Positions 25,402 to 35,163 are shown, counted from the stretch's first letter. The stretch: DNA of 64,000 bases from Microlunatus parietis (GCF_013407955.1 NZ_JACCBU010000001.1:6324001-6388000); one strand, 5' to 3'. Program-made: numbers and translations. Notes: generated by a model not told the origin, from the letters alone.

Positions 25402-25442
25402 GCCTTGGCGTGGATGGACTCGACCCCCGTCCACGCCAAGGC
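25402..25442 (+). other. perfect 13-bp stem-loop in the SOS-unit leader
   Basis: GCCTTGGCGTGGA (25402-25414) pairs fully with 25430-25442 across a 15-base loop. It lies 64 bases before the start of the HEPN gene, within the predicted 5' leader. No T-run follows, so it is not a standard terminator; it may stabilise the RNA or attenuate transcription. Confidence 0.6.
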
Positions 25443-25505
25443 CGCCACTCACCCGGGTCGAGCCTCCCTGCTCCCGTACTGCGCCCCGAAACAGGAACCC
25501 CTGAC

Positions 25506-25988
25506 ATGCCCCTGCCTGCGACCGTCCTCGTCACCGACCCGACCGACCGCGACCTGCCCGTTCAGCCCGTGCTGCCGGGCTCCTTCCCGCGCGCCGACCA
25601 TGATCGACTTCCGGTCGCGCTGCGGGCCGATCTGCACCGGATCGAGGGCACCCTGCTGGAGGCCGAACTGGCCGGCCGGCCGAGCGACCGCTATCTCGCG
25701 GCCCACCTGGCGGCGCTGCGGACCGGGGCGCTGATCGTCCGGCTCCGCTCGGCCCAGGTGCGGTTCCCGAGCCACCTATGGTCGCTGGTCGCCGCGGTCG
25801 CCCCGGAGTATGCGGAATGGGCCGCCTTCTTCGCCGCGACCGAGGGCAAACGCGAGGCGGTCCGGTCCGGTGCGACCTCCATCGTCACCGAGCGGGAGGC
25901 GGCCGACCTGCTGCGCGACGCCGGCCTGTTCTACCAGCACGTGCACACCCGGCTCGGCCCGGAACCGGCGGGGCGGGACCGATCATGA
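25506..25988 (+). CDS. SAV_6107-type HEPN-domain protein
   Basis: This 160-residue mainly helical protein contains LRADLHRIEGTLLEAELAGR, a repeat of arginines and YLAAHLAALRTGAL, then APEYAEWAAFFAATEGKREAVRSG, features of the actinobacterial SAV_6107 HEPN group usually found next to DNA polymerase IV. HEPN proteins often act as RNases or in nucleic-acid stress, but no role is established for this one. The ATG at 25506 has AGGA upstream; upstream frames start within the leader and are not conserved-looking. It is first in the SOS-controlled unit. Confidence 0.8.
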   Translation: MPLPATVLVTDPTDRDLPVQPVLPGSFPRADHDRLPVALRADLHRIEGTLLEAELAGRPSDRYLAAHLAALRTGALIVRLRSAQVRFPSHLWSLVAAVAPEYAEWAAFFAATEGKREAVRSGATSIVTEREAADLLRDAGLFYQHVHTRLGPEPAGRDRS

Positions 25989-26043
25989 TCAGGAACTCGG
26001 GGCGGCGGGCGTGGGCGCCCGGCGGCCGGCGAGCCGTCGGCAC

Positions 26044-26049
26044 TAGGCT
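26044..26049 (+). promoter_or_regulatory. possible internal promoter before methyltransferase gene
   Basis: TAGGCT lies 48 bases before ATG 26097; it could give SOS-independent expression of the methyltransferase and polymerase. Confidence 0.35.
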
Positions 26050-26096
26050 TCCTTCCACCACGAGGCTGCCGAGTGTTTCGGCGGAAGGAGGGCGGC

Positions 26097-26828
26097 ATGG
26101 CGACCCGCGCCACGACGCACCGCGCGAAGCGCCGCCTGCCGGTGACCCAGGCGCTGCTGTTGCAGATCCTCGACTCGCAGCTCGCCGACCTGGACGGCGA
26201 GGGAGCCCGGACCGTGGTCGACCTCGGCGGCGGGACCGGCGGCGTGGCGACCGCGCTGGCCGAACGCGGCCACCGGGTGACGGTCATCGACCCCAGCCCG
26301 GACGCGCTGGCCTCGCTGGAGCGGCGGACCGCGGAGTTGGGCCTGGCGGACCGGATCAGCGGGCAGCAGGGCGACGCCGGCAACCTGGCCGACCTGGTCA
26401 GCCCCGGCACGGTGGACCTGGTGCTGTGCCACCGGGTCCTGGACGTGGTCGACAACCCGGCCGACGCCCTGACCGAGGTGGCCCGGGTGCTCCGGCCCGG
26501 CGGCCGGCTCAGCCTGCTGGTGCAGCAGCGGCACGCCCTGGTCCTCTCGCACGCCCTGGCCGGGCACATCGCGCTGGCCCGGGAGGTGCTGGCGGATCGC
26601 AGCCGTTTCGATCACGCTTCGACCCTGGAGCTGGTCCGGCGGGCCGGCCTGGAGGTCGTGGCCGAGCACGGCCTCGGCTCGGCGGCGGACTACGTCGCCG
26701 AGGCGGTCGTCGAGTCGGCGGCGGGGGCCTACGCGGAACTGCTCGCGCTGGAGAACGAGCTGAGCACCGACCCGGCCTTCCAGCCGATCGCCCCGGCGCT
26801 GCACGTCTCGGCCCGCCGCGCCGACTGA
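26097..26828 (+). CDS. SAM-dependent class I methyltransferase
   Basis: This 243-residue protein has motif I VVDLGGGTGGVATALAERG, an acidic end to strand 2 (VTVIDPSPDAL), and DLVLCHRVLDVVDNPADAL, followed by EVARVLRPGGRLSLLVQQ. The substrate is unknown; UbiE/CmoA-like proteins look similar. ATG 26097 has a strong GGAAGGAGG upstream. It lies between the HEPN gene and the polymerase IV gene, 31 bases before the latter; this three-gene order is common in actinobacteria. Confidence 0.86.
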   Translation: MATRATTHRAKRRLPVTQALLLQILDSQLADLDGEGARTVVDLGGGTGGVATALAERGHRVTVIDPSPDALASLERRTAELGLADRISGQQGDAGNLADLVSPGTVDLVLCHRVLDVVDNPADALTEVARVLRPGGRLSLLVQQRHALVLSHALAGHIALAREVLADRSRFDHASTLELVRRAGLEVVAEHGLGSAADYVAEAVVESAAGAYAELLALENELSTDPAFQPIAPALHVSARRAD

Positions 26829-26859
26829 TCCTTCGCTCCACGCCGGGCGGTGGTCGCCG

Positions 26860-28086
26860 ATGGCGGTGATCCTGCACGTCGACATGGACGCGTTCTTCGC
26901 CTCGGTCTCGATGCGGCGGAGGCCCGAGCTGCGCGGCACCCCGGTCGTCGTCGGCGGCTATCCCCGCGGCGTGGTGCTGTCGGCCAACTACGAGGCGCGG
27001 GCGTACGGGATCCGCTCCGGCATGCCGTCCGGGCGGGCCAAGCGGCTCTGTCCCGAGCTCAACTTCATCGACCCGACCTATGACGACTTCTCCTCGGTGG
27101 CCAAGGGCATCGTGGCCGTCTTCCAGACCGTCACGCCGATCGTCGAGGCCGCCTCGATCGACGAGGCCTATCTCGACCTCGCCGGGGCCCGGCACCGCTT
27201 CAGCTCGCCGTACGCGATCGGGGAGTATGTCCGGGCCATGGTCTGCGACGAGCAGCAGATCACCTGTTCGGTGGGCATCGGGCCCTCCAAGTTCGTCGCG
27301 AAGATGGCCTCCCGGGCGGCCAAGCCGGATGGGCTGATCGAGGTTCCCCCGGCGCGGGTGGCCGACTTCCTGCACCCGATGCCGGTGGACGCGATGTTCG
27401 GCGTCGGGCCGCCCACCGCGGAGAAGCTGCACCGGCTCGGCATCCGTACCATCGCCGACCTGGCGCGGACGCCGCCCGGCGCGCTGCGGCAGACGTTCGG
27501 CCCGCACCTGTCGCACCAGCTGGTCGAGCTCGCCTGGGGCCGGGACCGGACCCGCGTGGTGCCGGCCGTCCCCGAGCGCGGTGTCGGGTCCCAGGAGACG
27601 TTCGGCTCCGACACCGAGGATCCGACCGTGGTCCGCCGGGAACTGCTCCGAATGGCCGCGAAGACGGCCCGCCGGATGCGGCGGGCCGGCTACCTGGGCC
27701 GCACGGTGACCATGTCGATCCGGTTCGCAGACTTCCGCACCCTGACCCGGTCGACCACGCTGCCGAACCCGACCGACGTGACCGACGAGATCTACGCGGC
27801 GGCCCTCGCGCTGCTGGACCGGCTCGGCCTGGATCAGGCCCGGATCCGGCGGGTCGGCATCAAGGTCGGCGGCCTGGTCCCGGCCGAGCGCGCCGAACGG
27901 CAGCCATTCCTCGACGACCCGGAGTTCGGTTGGCGCGAGGCCGAACGAGCCGTCGACGCCGCCGTCGGCCGATTCGGTCCCAAGGCGGTCCAGCGGGCCG
28001 TCCTGGCCGCGCCACGGAACTGGGTCGCCGCCATGGGTGCCCCCGGCCAGAGCGACCCCGACCGCCGAGCCCACCAACCCAAGTGA
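26860..28086 (+). CDS. dinB: DNA polymerase IV (Y-family)
   Basis: This 408-residue translesion polymerase has the palm acidic residues HVDMDAFFASV and ASIDEAYLDL, steric-gate region, the VVVGGYPRGVVLSANYEARAYG fingers motif, CSVGIGPSKFVAKMAS, and helix-hairpin-helix PVDAMFGVGPPTAEKL. The C-terminal little finger is complete, but no clear beta-clamp-binding peptide of the QLxLF type is seen at the end. It copies past lesions during the SOS response, consistent with the upstream LexA box. ATG 26860 lacks a strong ribosome binding site and may depend on coupling to the upstream gene. Confidence 0.94.
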   Translation: MAVILHVDMDAFFASVSMRRRPELRGTPVVVGGYPRGVVLSANYEARAYGIRSGMPSGRAKRLCPELNFIDPTYDDFSSVAKGIVAVFQTVTPIVEAASIDEAYLDLAGARHRFSSPYAIGEYVRAMVCDEQQITCSVGIGPSKFVAKMASRAAKPDGLIEVPPARVADFLHPMPVDAMFGVGPPTAEKLHRLGIRTIADLARTPPGALRQTFGPHLSHQLVELAWGRDRTRVVPAVPERGVGSQETFGSDTEDPTVVRRELLRMAAKTARRMRRAGYLGRTVTMSIRFADFRTLTRSTTLPNPTDVTDEIYAAALALLDRLGLDQARIRRVGIKVGGLVPAERAERQPFLDDPEFGWREAERAVDAAVGRFGPKAVQRAVLAAPRNWVAAMGAPGQSDPDRRAHQPK

Positions 28087-28764
28087 GCGGCGGCCGCCGA
28101 GGGGAAACGGCACCGAGAATTCGCACCGGCAGCCGGCGACCGCGGCCGCGCGCCAGACCTGCGCATGGTCAACCTGGCTCGCGAGCCGGCGCGCCGCACC
28201 GTGACGACCCTGTCCCGGGCCGGCCCCGATCGGTGCCCGAGCCGCGGCCCGCGGACCACCTCGACGTTCTTACGGTCCGGGCCCGTCAGACTCGAAGTCG
28301 CCGACCTCGAGTGGATCGTTTGACCCCGATCCGGCGTCCGGAGGTTGCCCTTGCGTCTGCTCGAAGCGACCGGAACGCGGACCGCGACAGATCCTGTGGT
28401 CTGGTCGCTCTGGTGAGACCGTCGGGTCGCGCCGGCGGGTTTCGGGGCCGGGAATCGCTGCTGCGGTTGGTGTGCAGCGATCGGGGCCGTGATCGTCCTC
28501 AGGGTCTGATCGGTCGCGATCTGGGCCGGGCTCCTCGGGCTGGGGCTGCGGTCGGTGTGTGCCGCGCTCGGGAGGCGTGATCGTCGGGGCCGCCAGAGAG
28601 GGTCGGTTTGGTCACGTTCCGGGGGCTGGCGTGGCGAGTCGGCGGTCGGGGTGGTGCGGTTTGAGCCGCCCGACGGTAGTGTCGGAGACGGGTCTTCCCC
28701 GTACCGCAGATCAGGGCATCACCGGAGCGTCGGGTGGTGGGTTTTCCTGGGCAGAGGGTGGGCC
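28087..28764. other. intergenic stretch, no gene seen
   Basis: About 680 bases after the polymerase gene contain only GC-rich open frames without domain features or credible starts. No strong hairpin or repeat array was noticed. The right end merges into the promoter of the DUF3040 gene. Confidence 0.5.
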
Positions 28765-28775
28765 TAGACTAGGGT
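28765..28775 (+). promoter_or_regulatory. -10 box(es) of DUF3040 gene
   Basis: Overlapping TAGACT (28765-28770) and TAGGGT (28770-28775), about 75 bases before the start at 28850. Confidence 0.45.
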
Positions 28776-28849
28776 CAAGGAATCACGCCAGACAGGGTGT
28801 GAGGACCGCAAGCAGCGCCGTTGGCGCATGGAAAGCCGGAGGTGGCCAC

Positions 28850-29245
28850 GTGGCCCTCTCAGAGGAAGAGCAGCGGCTCCTCGAGCAGATGGAAGCCGCC
28901 CTCGCCGCGGAAGACCCGAAGCTGGTGAACACCATGCGCGGGACGGGTCCGCGACGGGTCCATCGTCGACGGGCAGCGCTCGCCGGGGTTGGGTTCTTCG
29001 TCGGATTGGCACTCCTGATCGCAGGAATGTCGACCTACCTGTTCCTCAGTGTGCTCGGTTTCGTGGTGATGGTCGCCGCCGCAGTGACGGCGATCTATGC
29101 GTGGCAGCACGTGGGTTCCGGCCCGGATCATCGGACCGGCGCGGAGCGGCAACGCGCGTCTCAACCGTCCGGCCCGGACAGCACCCGCAACTTCATGGAC
29201 AAGATGGAGGAGCGCTGGCGCCGCCGGCGCGACGAGGGTTTCTGA
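28850..29245 (+). CDS. DUF3040 small membrane protein
   Basis: This 131-residue protein begins with the conserved LSEEEQRLLEQMEAALAAEDP of DUF3040, has two membrane helices (about residues 43-63 and 66-86) and an Arg-rich C-terminal tail (MEERWRRRRDEGF). This family is almost restricted to actinobacteria and is often encoded near the dcw cluster; its function is unknown. GTG 28850 has GGAGG seven bases upstream; a longer upstream frame is not conserved-looking. A strong terminator follows. Confidence 0.88.
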   Translation: MALSEEEQRLLEQMEAALAAEDPKLVNTMRGTGPRRVHRRRAALAGVGFFVGLALLIAGMSTYLFLSVLGFVVMVAAAVTAIYAWQHVGSGPDHRTGAERQRASQPSGPDSTRNFMDKMEERWRRRRDEGF

Positions 29246-29263
29246 CCGGAGCCGATTGTCCCC

Positions 29264-29308
29264 GAGGCTCGTTCTTCACCCGAAGAACGAGCCTCGTTCT
29301 TGTTCTCT
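29264..29308 (+). terminator. rho-independent terminator after DUF3040 gene
   Basis: A perfect 14-bp stem (29264-29277 with 29282-29295) has a four-base loop ACCC and the T-rich tail GTTCTTGTTCTCT. It separates the gene from convergent lsr2 and may work in both directions. Confidence 0.9.
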
Positions 29309-29329
29309 CGCCGCCGCGATGCGGTGCGG

Positions 29330-29731
29330 TCAGGCGCTCGCCGACTCGATGCCGACCGAAAGGTCGTGCTGCGGCCTGTCGCCGTTGACCGGCTCGGGCG
29401 CGGATTCCTGGGCCGCCGCGTAGGCCCGGCGCACCTCGGCCGGGATCCGGCCCCGGTCGGGCACCTTGTAACCGTTGGACTGGGCCCAGGCCCGCAGGGT
29501 CGCGTTGGCCGGGGGCAGTTCGGTCACGAACGTCGCGGCCGGGCCCCCGTTCCGCCCGCTTCGACGGCGGGCCTTCTCCGCGTACGGTTCGAGGATGCTG
29601 CGCAATTGGGCGGCGTGCTCGGCCGACAGATCAATCGCATAGTCGACGCCGTCGAGGGCGAAGTCGACGGTTTCATCGGCCTGACTCCCGTCGAGATCGT
29701 CTTCGAGGGTGATTTCGATCCTGCGCGCCAT
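29330..29731 (-). CDS. lsr2: Lsr2-family nucleoid-associated protein
   Basis: This 133-residue protein has an N-terminal oligomerisation domain MARRIEITLEDDLDGSQADE with VDFALDGVDYAIDLSAEHA, and a C-terminal DNA-binding domain with WAQSNGYKVPDRGRIPAEV, in which RGR is the AT-hook-like minor-groove contact. Lsr2 bridges DNA and silences AT-rich and acquired genes. The C-terminal 20 residues are an extra acidic tail. ATG 29731 has GGAAGG upstream; a longer frame is not conserved. Confidence 0.93.
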   Translation of the reverse strand: MARRIEITLEDDLDGSQADETVDFALDGVDYAIDLSAEHAAQLRSILEPYAEKARRRSGRNGGPAATFVTELPPANATLRAWAQSNGYKVPDRGRIPAEVRRAYAAAQESAPEPVNGDRPQHDLSVGIESASA

Positions 29732-29910
29732 TGGACCGCCTTCCGATTCCGTACGAATTCGCCCGCCGACTCGGTTTTCGCAGTATTTCACCGGCGCCGA
29801 CCGTCGTCCAGTATCGCGGATCGGGTCAAGACCACGGTCGCACGCCGGATCAGGATTTCCCTTGTTTTACAGGCCGATCGACCGTCAGGCGGTGTATCGG
29901 GTCAGGTTTC

Positions 29911-32142
29911 CTAGCGGCGACGGAACAATGAACGGGGCAGCCAAAAGGCCAGGAATCGGCGCCAGCGGCTTTGTGGTTCGGCCAGGCCGGCGCGCACGTT
30001 CCGGGTGATCTCCGGCAATTCGTCGAGTTCGCCGTCCGGTGCCGTCGGGGCATATCGGGAGCGCTCGACGAGCACGGCGACACTGGTCATTTCGTCGGCC
30101 TGACTCCGGTCCAGTCGGTTCGCGACCGTGGCGCCGATCCGGCGCGGCGAACCGTCCGGCCAGCGACCGCCGAGATCGATCATGGTGTCCCGGATCTCCT
30201 GCCAGGCCCCCTCCACCCGTCGCCGGCCGTCCTGGTGCGCACTGAGCCGGGACGCCCGGCGCCGGATCCGCAGCGTCGCCGGGGCCGCCAGGACCGCGAG
30301 CACCAGCAGCGCGATTCCGGTCGCGGCCAGCGCCTGCCACGGGTCGGTCGTGGTCTGGTTCGGGTCGGTCGGGGTCTCGGTCGGCACGTCCGTCGGGCCC
30401 GCGGTCGGTCCCGTCTGCTCGTCCGTAGGGGCCGTGGTCGGCGCCGTGGTCGGGTCGGGGTTGTTGCCGGTCTCCGACGGCGGCACCGACCAGTCCGGCA
30501 CAGTGCCGGCCTGGCTGGCCGGCGTCGGTTCGAACCGGACCCAGCCGTAGCCGGAGAAGTAGAGCTCGGGCCAGGCGTGCATCTTGTGATTGGTGACCGT
30601 GTAGCTGCCGTCGCTGTTGCGCTGGCCGGGGAGGAACCCGATGGTCACCCGGGACGGGATGTTCGCCACCCGCGCCATCATCGCCATCGCGCCGGCGAAC
30701 TGCTCGCAGTAGCCGCGGCGGTCGGTGAGCAGGAAGTTCTCCAGCGCCTGGTAGCCGCTGCCCGGCAGCGGCCGGGTGTCGTACTCGAACGCGTCGCTGC
30801 GCAGGAAGGACTGGATCGCGATCGCCCGCTCGAACGCCGTCGTCGAGTCCTCGGTCACCTGGTTGGTTAGATCGATCAGGCTCTGCGGCAGGTCGTCCGG
30901 CACCGCCGTGGTGATCGCCGAGTCCTGCGGCGTGCCGGATGCGGCCAGCGACAACTGCTCGGCGGTCGGTTCGATGTCGATGCTCTGCACCCGGTACGTC
31001 AGCCCGGCGATCTGTCGCCGCCGTACGTCCTCGTTGCCCATGGCCAGGATCGACAGCGCGCCCGGGTCGAATCCCCAGGAGCCGTCGGCGCTGAAGTTGC
31101 GCGGGGCGTACGGCGCCGGGAGATATTCCGACTCGAAGCCCTGGCTGACCGAGACGTCGGTCGTCCGCTGCCCGCGCGGCTCGGTGGTCACCCCGGGGAT
31201 CTGGCCGAGCCGATTGCCCGGCGTGACCTGGATCTGGACCGGCGACCAGCCGGCGTTGCCGAACTGGGGGAGCGTGGTCAGCCGCAGGTACGTCCCCGAG
31301 GAGCGGTCGTCCTGGGTCGACCGGTAGCGCAGCACCGGCCGCTCCTCGGCCTGGGTCAGGTTCCGCCTCAAGTCGAGCGTCGGGTCGCCCAACTGCAGCG
31401 GACCGTTGCCGCCGGACCCGTTGCCGATGCCGAAGCCGGACACCGCCAGGGTCGGCATCATCAGCGACGCGATCACGGTGATCACCAGCGCCGGTACGCC
31501 GAGGTAGCCGGCGGCCCGCCAGACGACCGGTGCGGCGGCCCCCATCGTCTCGGAGGAATCGCGGGACAGGCCGCGGGTCCAGCGGGCGTTGGAGTTCAGG
31601 CCGTCGGCGATGAGGATCGCCAGGTAGCCGACCGCGACCAGACCGAAGCTGAGGATCGAGGCGTCCTTGGCCAGTCCCAGCGCCGGCACCAGGTAGAGCG
31701 CGGTCGGCGGCGCGAAGGCCCAGCCCGGCCGGCCCACCCCCACCACCAGCAGGTCGGTCAGCACCATCACGATGCCGACCGCGGTGACGAAGATCAGGGT
31801 GACGCCGTCGTTGGGCTGCATCGGCGACGTCTGGGTCTGCATGTGCGCGATCCCGGACCGCCACAGGTCGAGCAGGCTGTCGTACCAGGTGCCGCCGCCG
31901 GGATCCGACATCGACCAGGTCAACATGCCCAGCCCGATGATCAACACCGCGACCTGGATCAGGAACACCGTGGTCGGCCCGAGCCGGGCCCGCCGCAGCA
32001 GCAGCGTGACCAGGCCGAGGGTCAGCACCAGCAGCCAGCCCAGCACCAGGTAGCGGCCGTCGGAGGTGAGCGGCCGGATCGTCAGCGACGCCAGCAGGAC
32101 GGCGATCGTGACGGCGACGGTGCTCCGGTCGGTGTCGCGCAT
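29911..32142 (-). CDS. TgpA-like membrane transglutaminase-domain protein
   Basis: This 743-residue protein has about six N-terminal membrane helices (residues 1-250), an extracytoplasmic transglutaminase-like domain with the catalytic Cys in RRGYCEQFAGAMAMMAR and His in NHKMHAWPELYFSGYGWV, a Thr/Pro/Asp-rich linker, one more membrane helix (about 640-660) and a cytoplasmic tail (DUF4129-like). Such proteins accompany MoxR and DUF58 and are thought to act on cell-surface proteins or peptides. The ATG overlaps the DUF58 stop (ATGA). Third gene of the moxR operon. Confidence 0.9.
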   Translation of the reverse strand: MRDTDRSTVAVTIAVLLASLTIRPLTSDGRYLVLGWLLVLTLGLVTLLLRRARLGPTTVFLIQVAVLIIGLGMLTWSMSDPGGGTWYDSLLDLWRSGIAHMQTQTSPMQPNDGVTLIFVTAVGIVMVLTDLLVVGVGRPGWAFAPPTALYLVPALGLAKDASILSFGLVAVGYLAILIADGLNSNARWTRGLSRDSSETMGAAAPVVWRAAGYLGVPALVITVIASLMMPTLAVSGFGIGNGSGGNGPLQLGDPTLDLRRNLTQAEERPVLRYRSTQDDRSSGTYLRLTTLPQFGNAGWSPVQIQVTPGNRLGQIPGVTTEPRGQRTTDVSVSQGFESEYLPAPYAPRNFSADGSWGFDPGALSILAMGNEDVRRRQIAGLTYRVQSIDIEPTAEQLSLAASGTPQDSAITTAVPDDLPQSLIDLTNQVTEDSTTAFERAIAIQSFLRSDAFEYDTRPLPGSGYQALENFLLTDRRGYCEQFAGAMAMMARVANIPSRVTIGFLPGQRNSDGSYTVTNHKMHAWPELYFSGYGWVRFEPTPASQAGTVPDWSVPPSETGNNPDPTTAPTTAPTDEQTGPTAGPTDVPTETPTDPNQTTTDPWQALAATGIALLVLAVLAAPATLRIRRRASRLSAHQDGRRRVEGAWQEIRDTMIDLGGRWPDGSPRRIGATVANRLDRSQADEMTSVAVLVERSRYAPTAPDGELDELPEITRNVRAGLAEPQSRWRRFLAFWLPRSLFRRR

Positions 32143-33404
32143 CAGGCCACCCGGCTCAGCTCGTCCAGCCGGGTCCAGGCGTCGCCGACGGTGGTGGTCC
32201 GGTCGGCCCGGACGACCCGCCACTGGTTGTCCAGCAGCACCTTCTGGGCCAGGTCGGTGGCGTCCCGCTGCCGTTCGTCGTCCTCCTCACCGGCGAAGCT
32301 GGCGACGTCGAGCATGATCGCCAGGCCGCGCGCCCGGCTGCCCCGGACCCGGAGCAGCACCTCGGCGTCGGCCGGGGTGAGCCGGCCCAGGATGGCGACG
32401 ATCAGTTGGCCGGGCCGGTCGGCATTGGCGGATTCGACCGCGTAGTGCAGTGTCCGGGTGGTCCGTGGCCGCAGATCGGTCAGCCGCTCGACCACCAGCT
32501 GCCGGCTGGCCGAGCTGTGCTGGCCGAGCGCGCCGCTGATGTGCAGCGGGCCGCCGGCGTCGAAGATCTCCACGCTGAAGCCGGAGTCGAGGAAGTGGGT
32601 GGCCACCGAACCGGCGGCCGAGATCGCCCACTCGATCGAGTTGTGCATGCCGCGGCCGGCGTGCGCCGATTCGCGGGAGTCCAGCAGGACGCTGGCGCTC
32701 GGGTCCCAGGCCTGCTCCTCGCGGCGGACCATCAGCTGGTCCCGCCGGGCGGTCGAGCGCCAGTGCACCCGGCGCACGTCGTCGCCCTGCCGGTACTCCC
32801 GGATCAGCGCGTCGTCGGCGCCGACCACGCCGATCCGGTGCGGTTGCGCCTCGCCGGTGCTGCCGGCCCCGCCGGCCGCCCGCAGCGTCGGCAGCGGAAC
32901 GATCTCGGGCGTCACCATCACCTCGGAGGTGGCGACGAATTGGCGGTCCATCCGGACCAGGCCGAACGGGTCGGTCGTCCGCACCATCAGCGGTCCGGTA
33001 CGAAAACGTCCGCGCACCCGGCCGAGCAGCGGATACTCCACCTCGCGGCGCCAGTTGAGGGTGGCCCGGTCGATCAGGAACCGGGGCCGGTTGCCCAGTT
33101 CCCGCGGTACGGCGTCCTCGAGCATCAGGATCCCGATCGGCAGCCGGCCCTGCTGGCCGAGCACGATCCGGCCGCGCATCGGGGAGCCGAGCGCCACCTG
33201 CGCCGGTTCGACGGTCCGTTCGCAGGACAGCCGGAGCCGGGTCCGGGCGACCAGGATCGCGGCCAGGATCGGCAGCACGAGCAGCAGCAGCCCGAGCCGC
33301 ATGATGTCGCGCTGGTCGCCGACGATGCCGACCACGGTGACGATCAGGCCGAAGACGGCGAAGATCCGGCCGCGACCGGTCAGCAGCTGCCAGAAGCGGT
33401 GCAT
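32142..33404 (-). CDS. DUF58 (von Willebrand A-like) membrane protein
   Basis: This 420-residue protein has two N-terminal membrane helices (residues 12-55), a beta-rich domain and the signature REYRQGDDVRRVHWRSTARR of DUF58, followed by a VWA-like metal-binding region (SVLLDSRESAHAG). DUF58 proteins partner MoxR AAA+ ATPases, probably as substrates or adaptors. It lies nine bases after moxR and overlaps the transglutaminase gene by four bases. Confidence 0.9.
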   Translation of the reverse strand: MHRFWQLLTGRGRIFAVFGLIVTVVGIVGDQRDIMRLGLLLLVLPILAAILVARTRLRLSCERTVEPAQVALGSPMRGRIVLGQQGRLPIGILMLEDAVPRELGNRPRFLIDRATLNWRREVEYPLLGRVRGRFRTGPLMVRTTDPFGLVRMDRQFVATSEVMVTPEIVPLPTLRAAGGAGSTGEAQPHRIGVVGADDALIREYRQGDDVRRVHWRSTARRDQLMVRREEQAWDPSASVLLDSRESAHAGRGMHNSIEWAISAAGSVATHFLDSGFSVEIFDAGGPLHISGALGQHSSASRQLVVERLTDLRPRTTRTLHYAVESANADRPGQLIVAILGRLTPADAEVLLRVRGSRARGLAIMLDVASFAGEEDDERQRDATDLAQKVLLDNQWRVVRADRTTTVGDAWTRLDELSRVA

Positions 33405-33413
33405 GGCCGGCGG

Positions 33414-34463
<1,050 letters not shown>

Positions 34464-34552
34464 CCTGTCCTCCGTGTCCCTGGTAGGCCGTGTCGCGACA
34501 GCCTGAACCGTCTCTTCGGCACCACTCGTCGATGGGAGAAGTTCCCACGAAG

Positions 34553-34558
34553 ACCCTA
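34553..34558 (-). promoter_or_regulatory. -10 box of the moxR operon
   Basis: TAGGGT on the minus strand, about 90 bases before the GTG start; gives a leader of roughly 80 bases with its own ribosome binding site. Confidence 0.4.
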
Positions 34559-35068
34559 CGCGGTGATTCCAGTCGGTGGTGGCCGAGGGCGCGATTGTTA
34601 CGACTTGGCCAACGCCCGACGACCGTTCCGGACCACGGCCCGGTGTGACCCGGACCCTCGAGATCACACCCATCGCCGAACGCCCGCAGGCCGCGGCCTC
34701 CACCACGGCGAGCACCCGGCCCGCTCCGCGCACCGTGTCGTCGAGTGTGAGGTTTCGTACCATTGAAATCGATTTCAGGTGGTCGTTTTCGTCACACTCG
34801 CCGAAGCCGGCCGGGCTGGCCACGGCTGCGCTCGGGCCACGCCGATCGGTGCGCGCGTGTCGGTTGCCGGTCCGCGCCGGCCTCGCGTCCGATTCGCCCC
34901 GGTCCGCGCCGGCCTTTCATCTCCGTTCGGCGCCTCTCGCCCTCCTTCGGCTCTGTTCCACCCCCGCGTCGGTCTCCGGAGATCGGCGCCGTGCGCCGAC
35001 CCGCCACGCCGTGAATCGGGCGATCGCGGTACGTCGCCGAGCCGCACCGAAGGGGCCTGGGGGAGGGT
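34559..35068. other. moxR-mraZ intergenic region
   Basis: About 510 bases between divergent units. Apart from the nested palindrome at 34742-34800, only GC-rich sequence without a credible gene is seen. Confidence 0.5.
34742..34800. repeat. 59-bp nested palindrome
   Basis: Outer arms CGAGTGTGA (34742-34750) and TCACACTCG (34792-34800) enclose a perfect central palindrome TGAAATCGATTTCA (34764-34777); partial pairing exists between. The centre is markedly AT-rich for this genome. It may be a protein-binding site or a miniature element. Confidence 0.75.
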
Positions 35069-35128
35069 TTGGGGTGGATTGGGGTGCTAAGTGGGGCAAA
35101 GTGGAGTATGGTGGCGGAAAGTGGAGCG
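35069..35128 (+). promoter_or_regulatory. probable MraZ operator: six 10-bp phased repeats
   Basis: Consecutive 10-mers TTGGGGTGGA, TTGGGGTGCT, AAGTGGGGCA, AAGTGGAGTA, TGGTGGCGGA and AAGTGGAGCG run without gaps. MraZ is known to bind direct repeats spaced by one helical turn (TGGG cores in Escherichia coli, AAAGTGG-type boxes in mollicutes). The array covers a TATGGT -10-like box (35107-35112) and ends 35 bases before the mraZ start, which fits autorepression. Confidence 0.75.
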
Positions 35129-35163
35129 GATCGGGCTGATTGTGGAGCCAGGAGGTGCGGACC

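Noticed and set aside
25310..25504. A 64-codon frame inside the SOS leader
   Set aside because: No ribosome binding site and no recognisable features; it spans the perfect stem-loop, which is better explained as leader structure.
28559..28849. N-terminal extension of the DUF3040 protein
   Set aside because: The family starts at LSEEEQ, and GTG 28850 has GGAGG at a good distance; the extension would cross the promoter.
34464..34823. 120-residue N-terminal extension of MoxR
   Set aside because: The shorter GTG start has a clear ribosome binding site and the extension crosses the -10 box.
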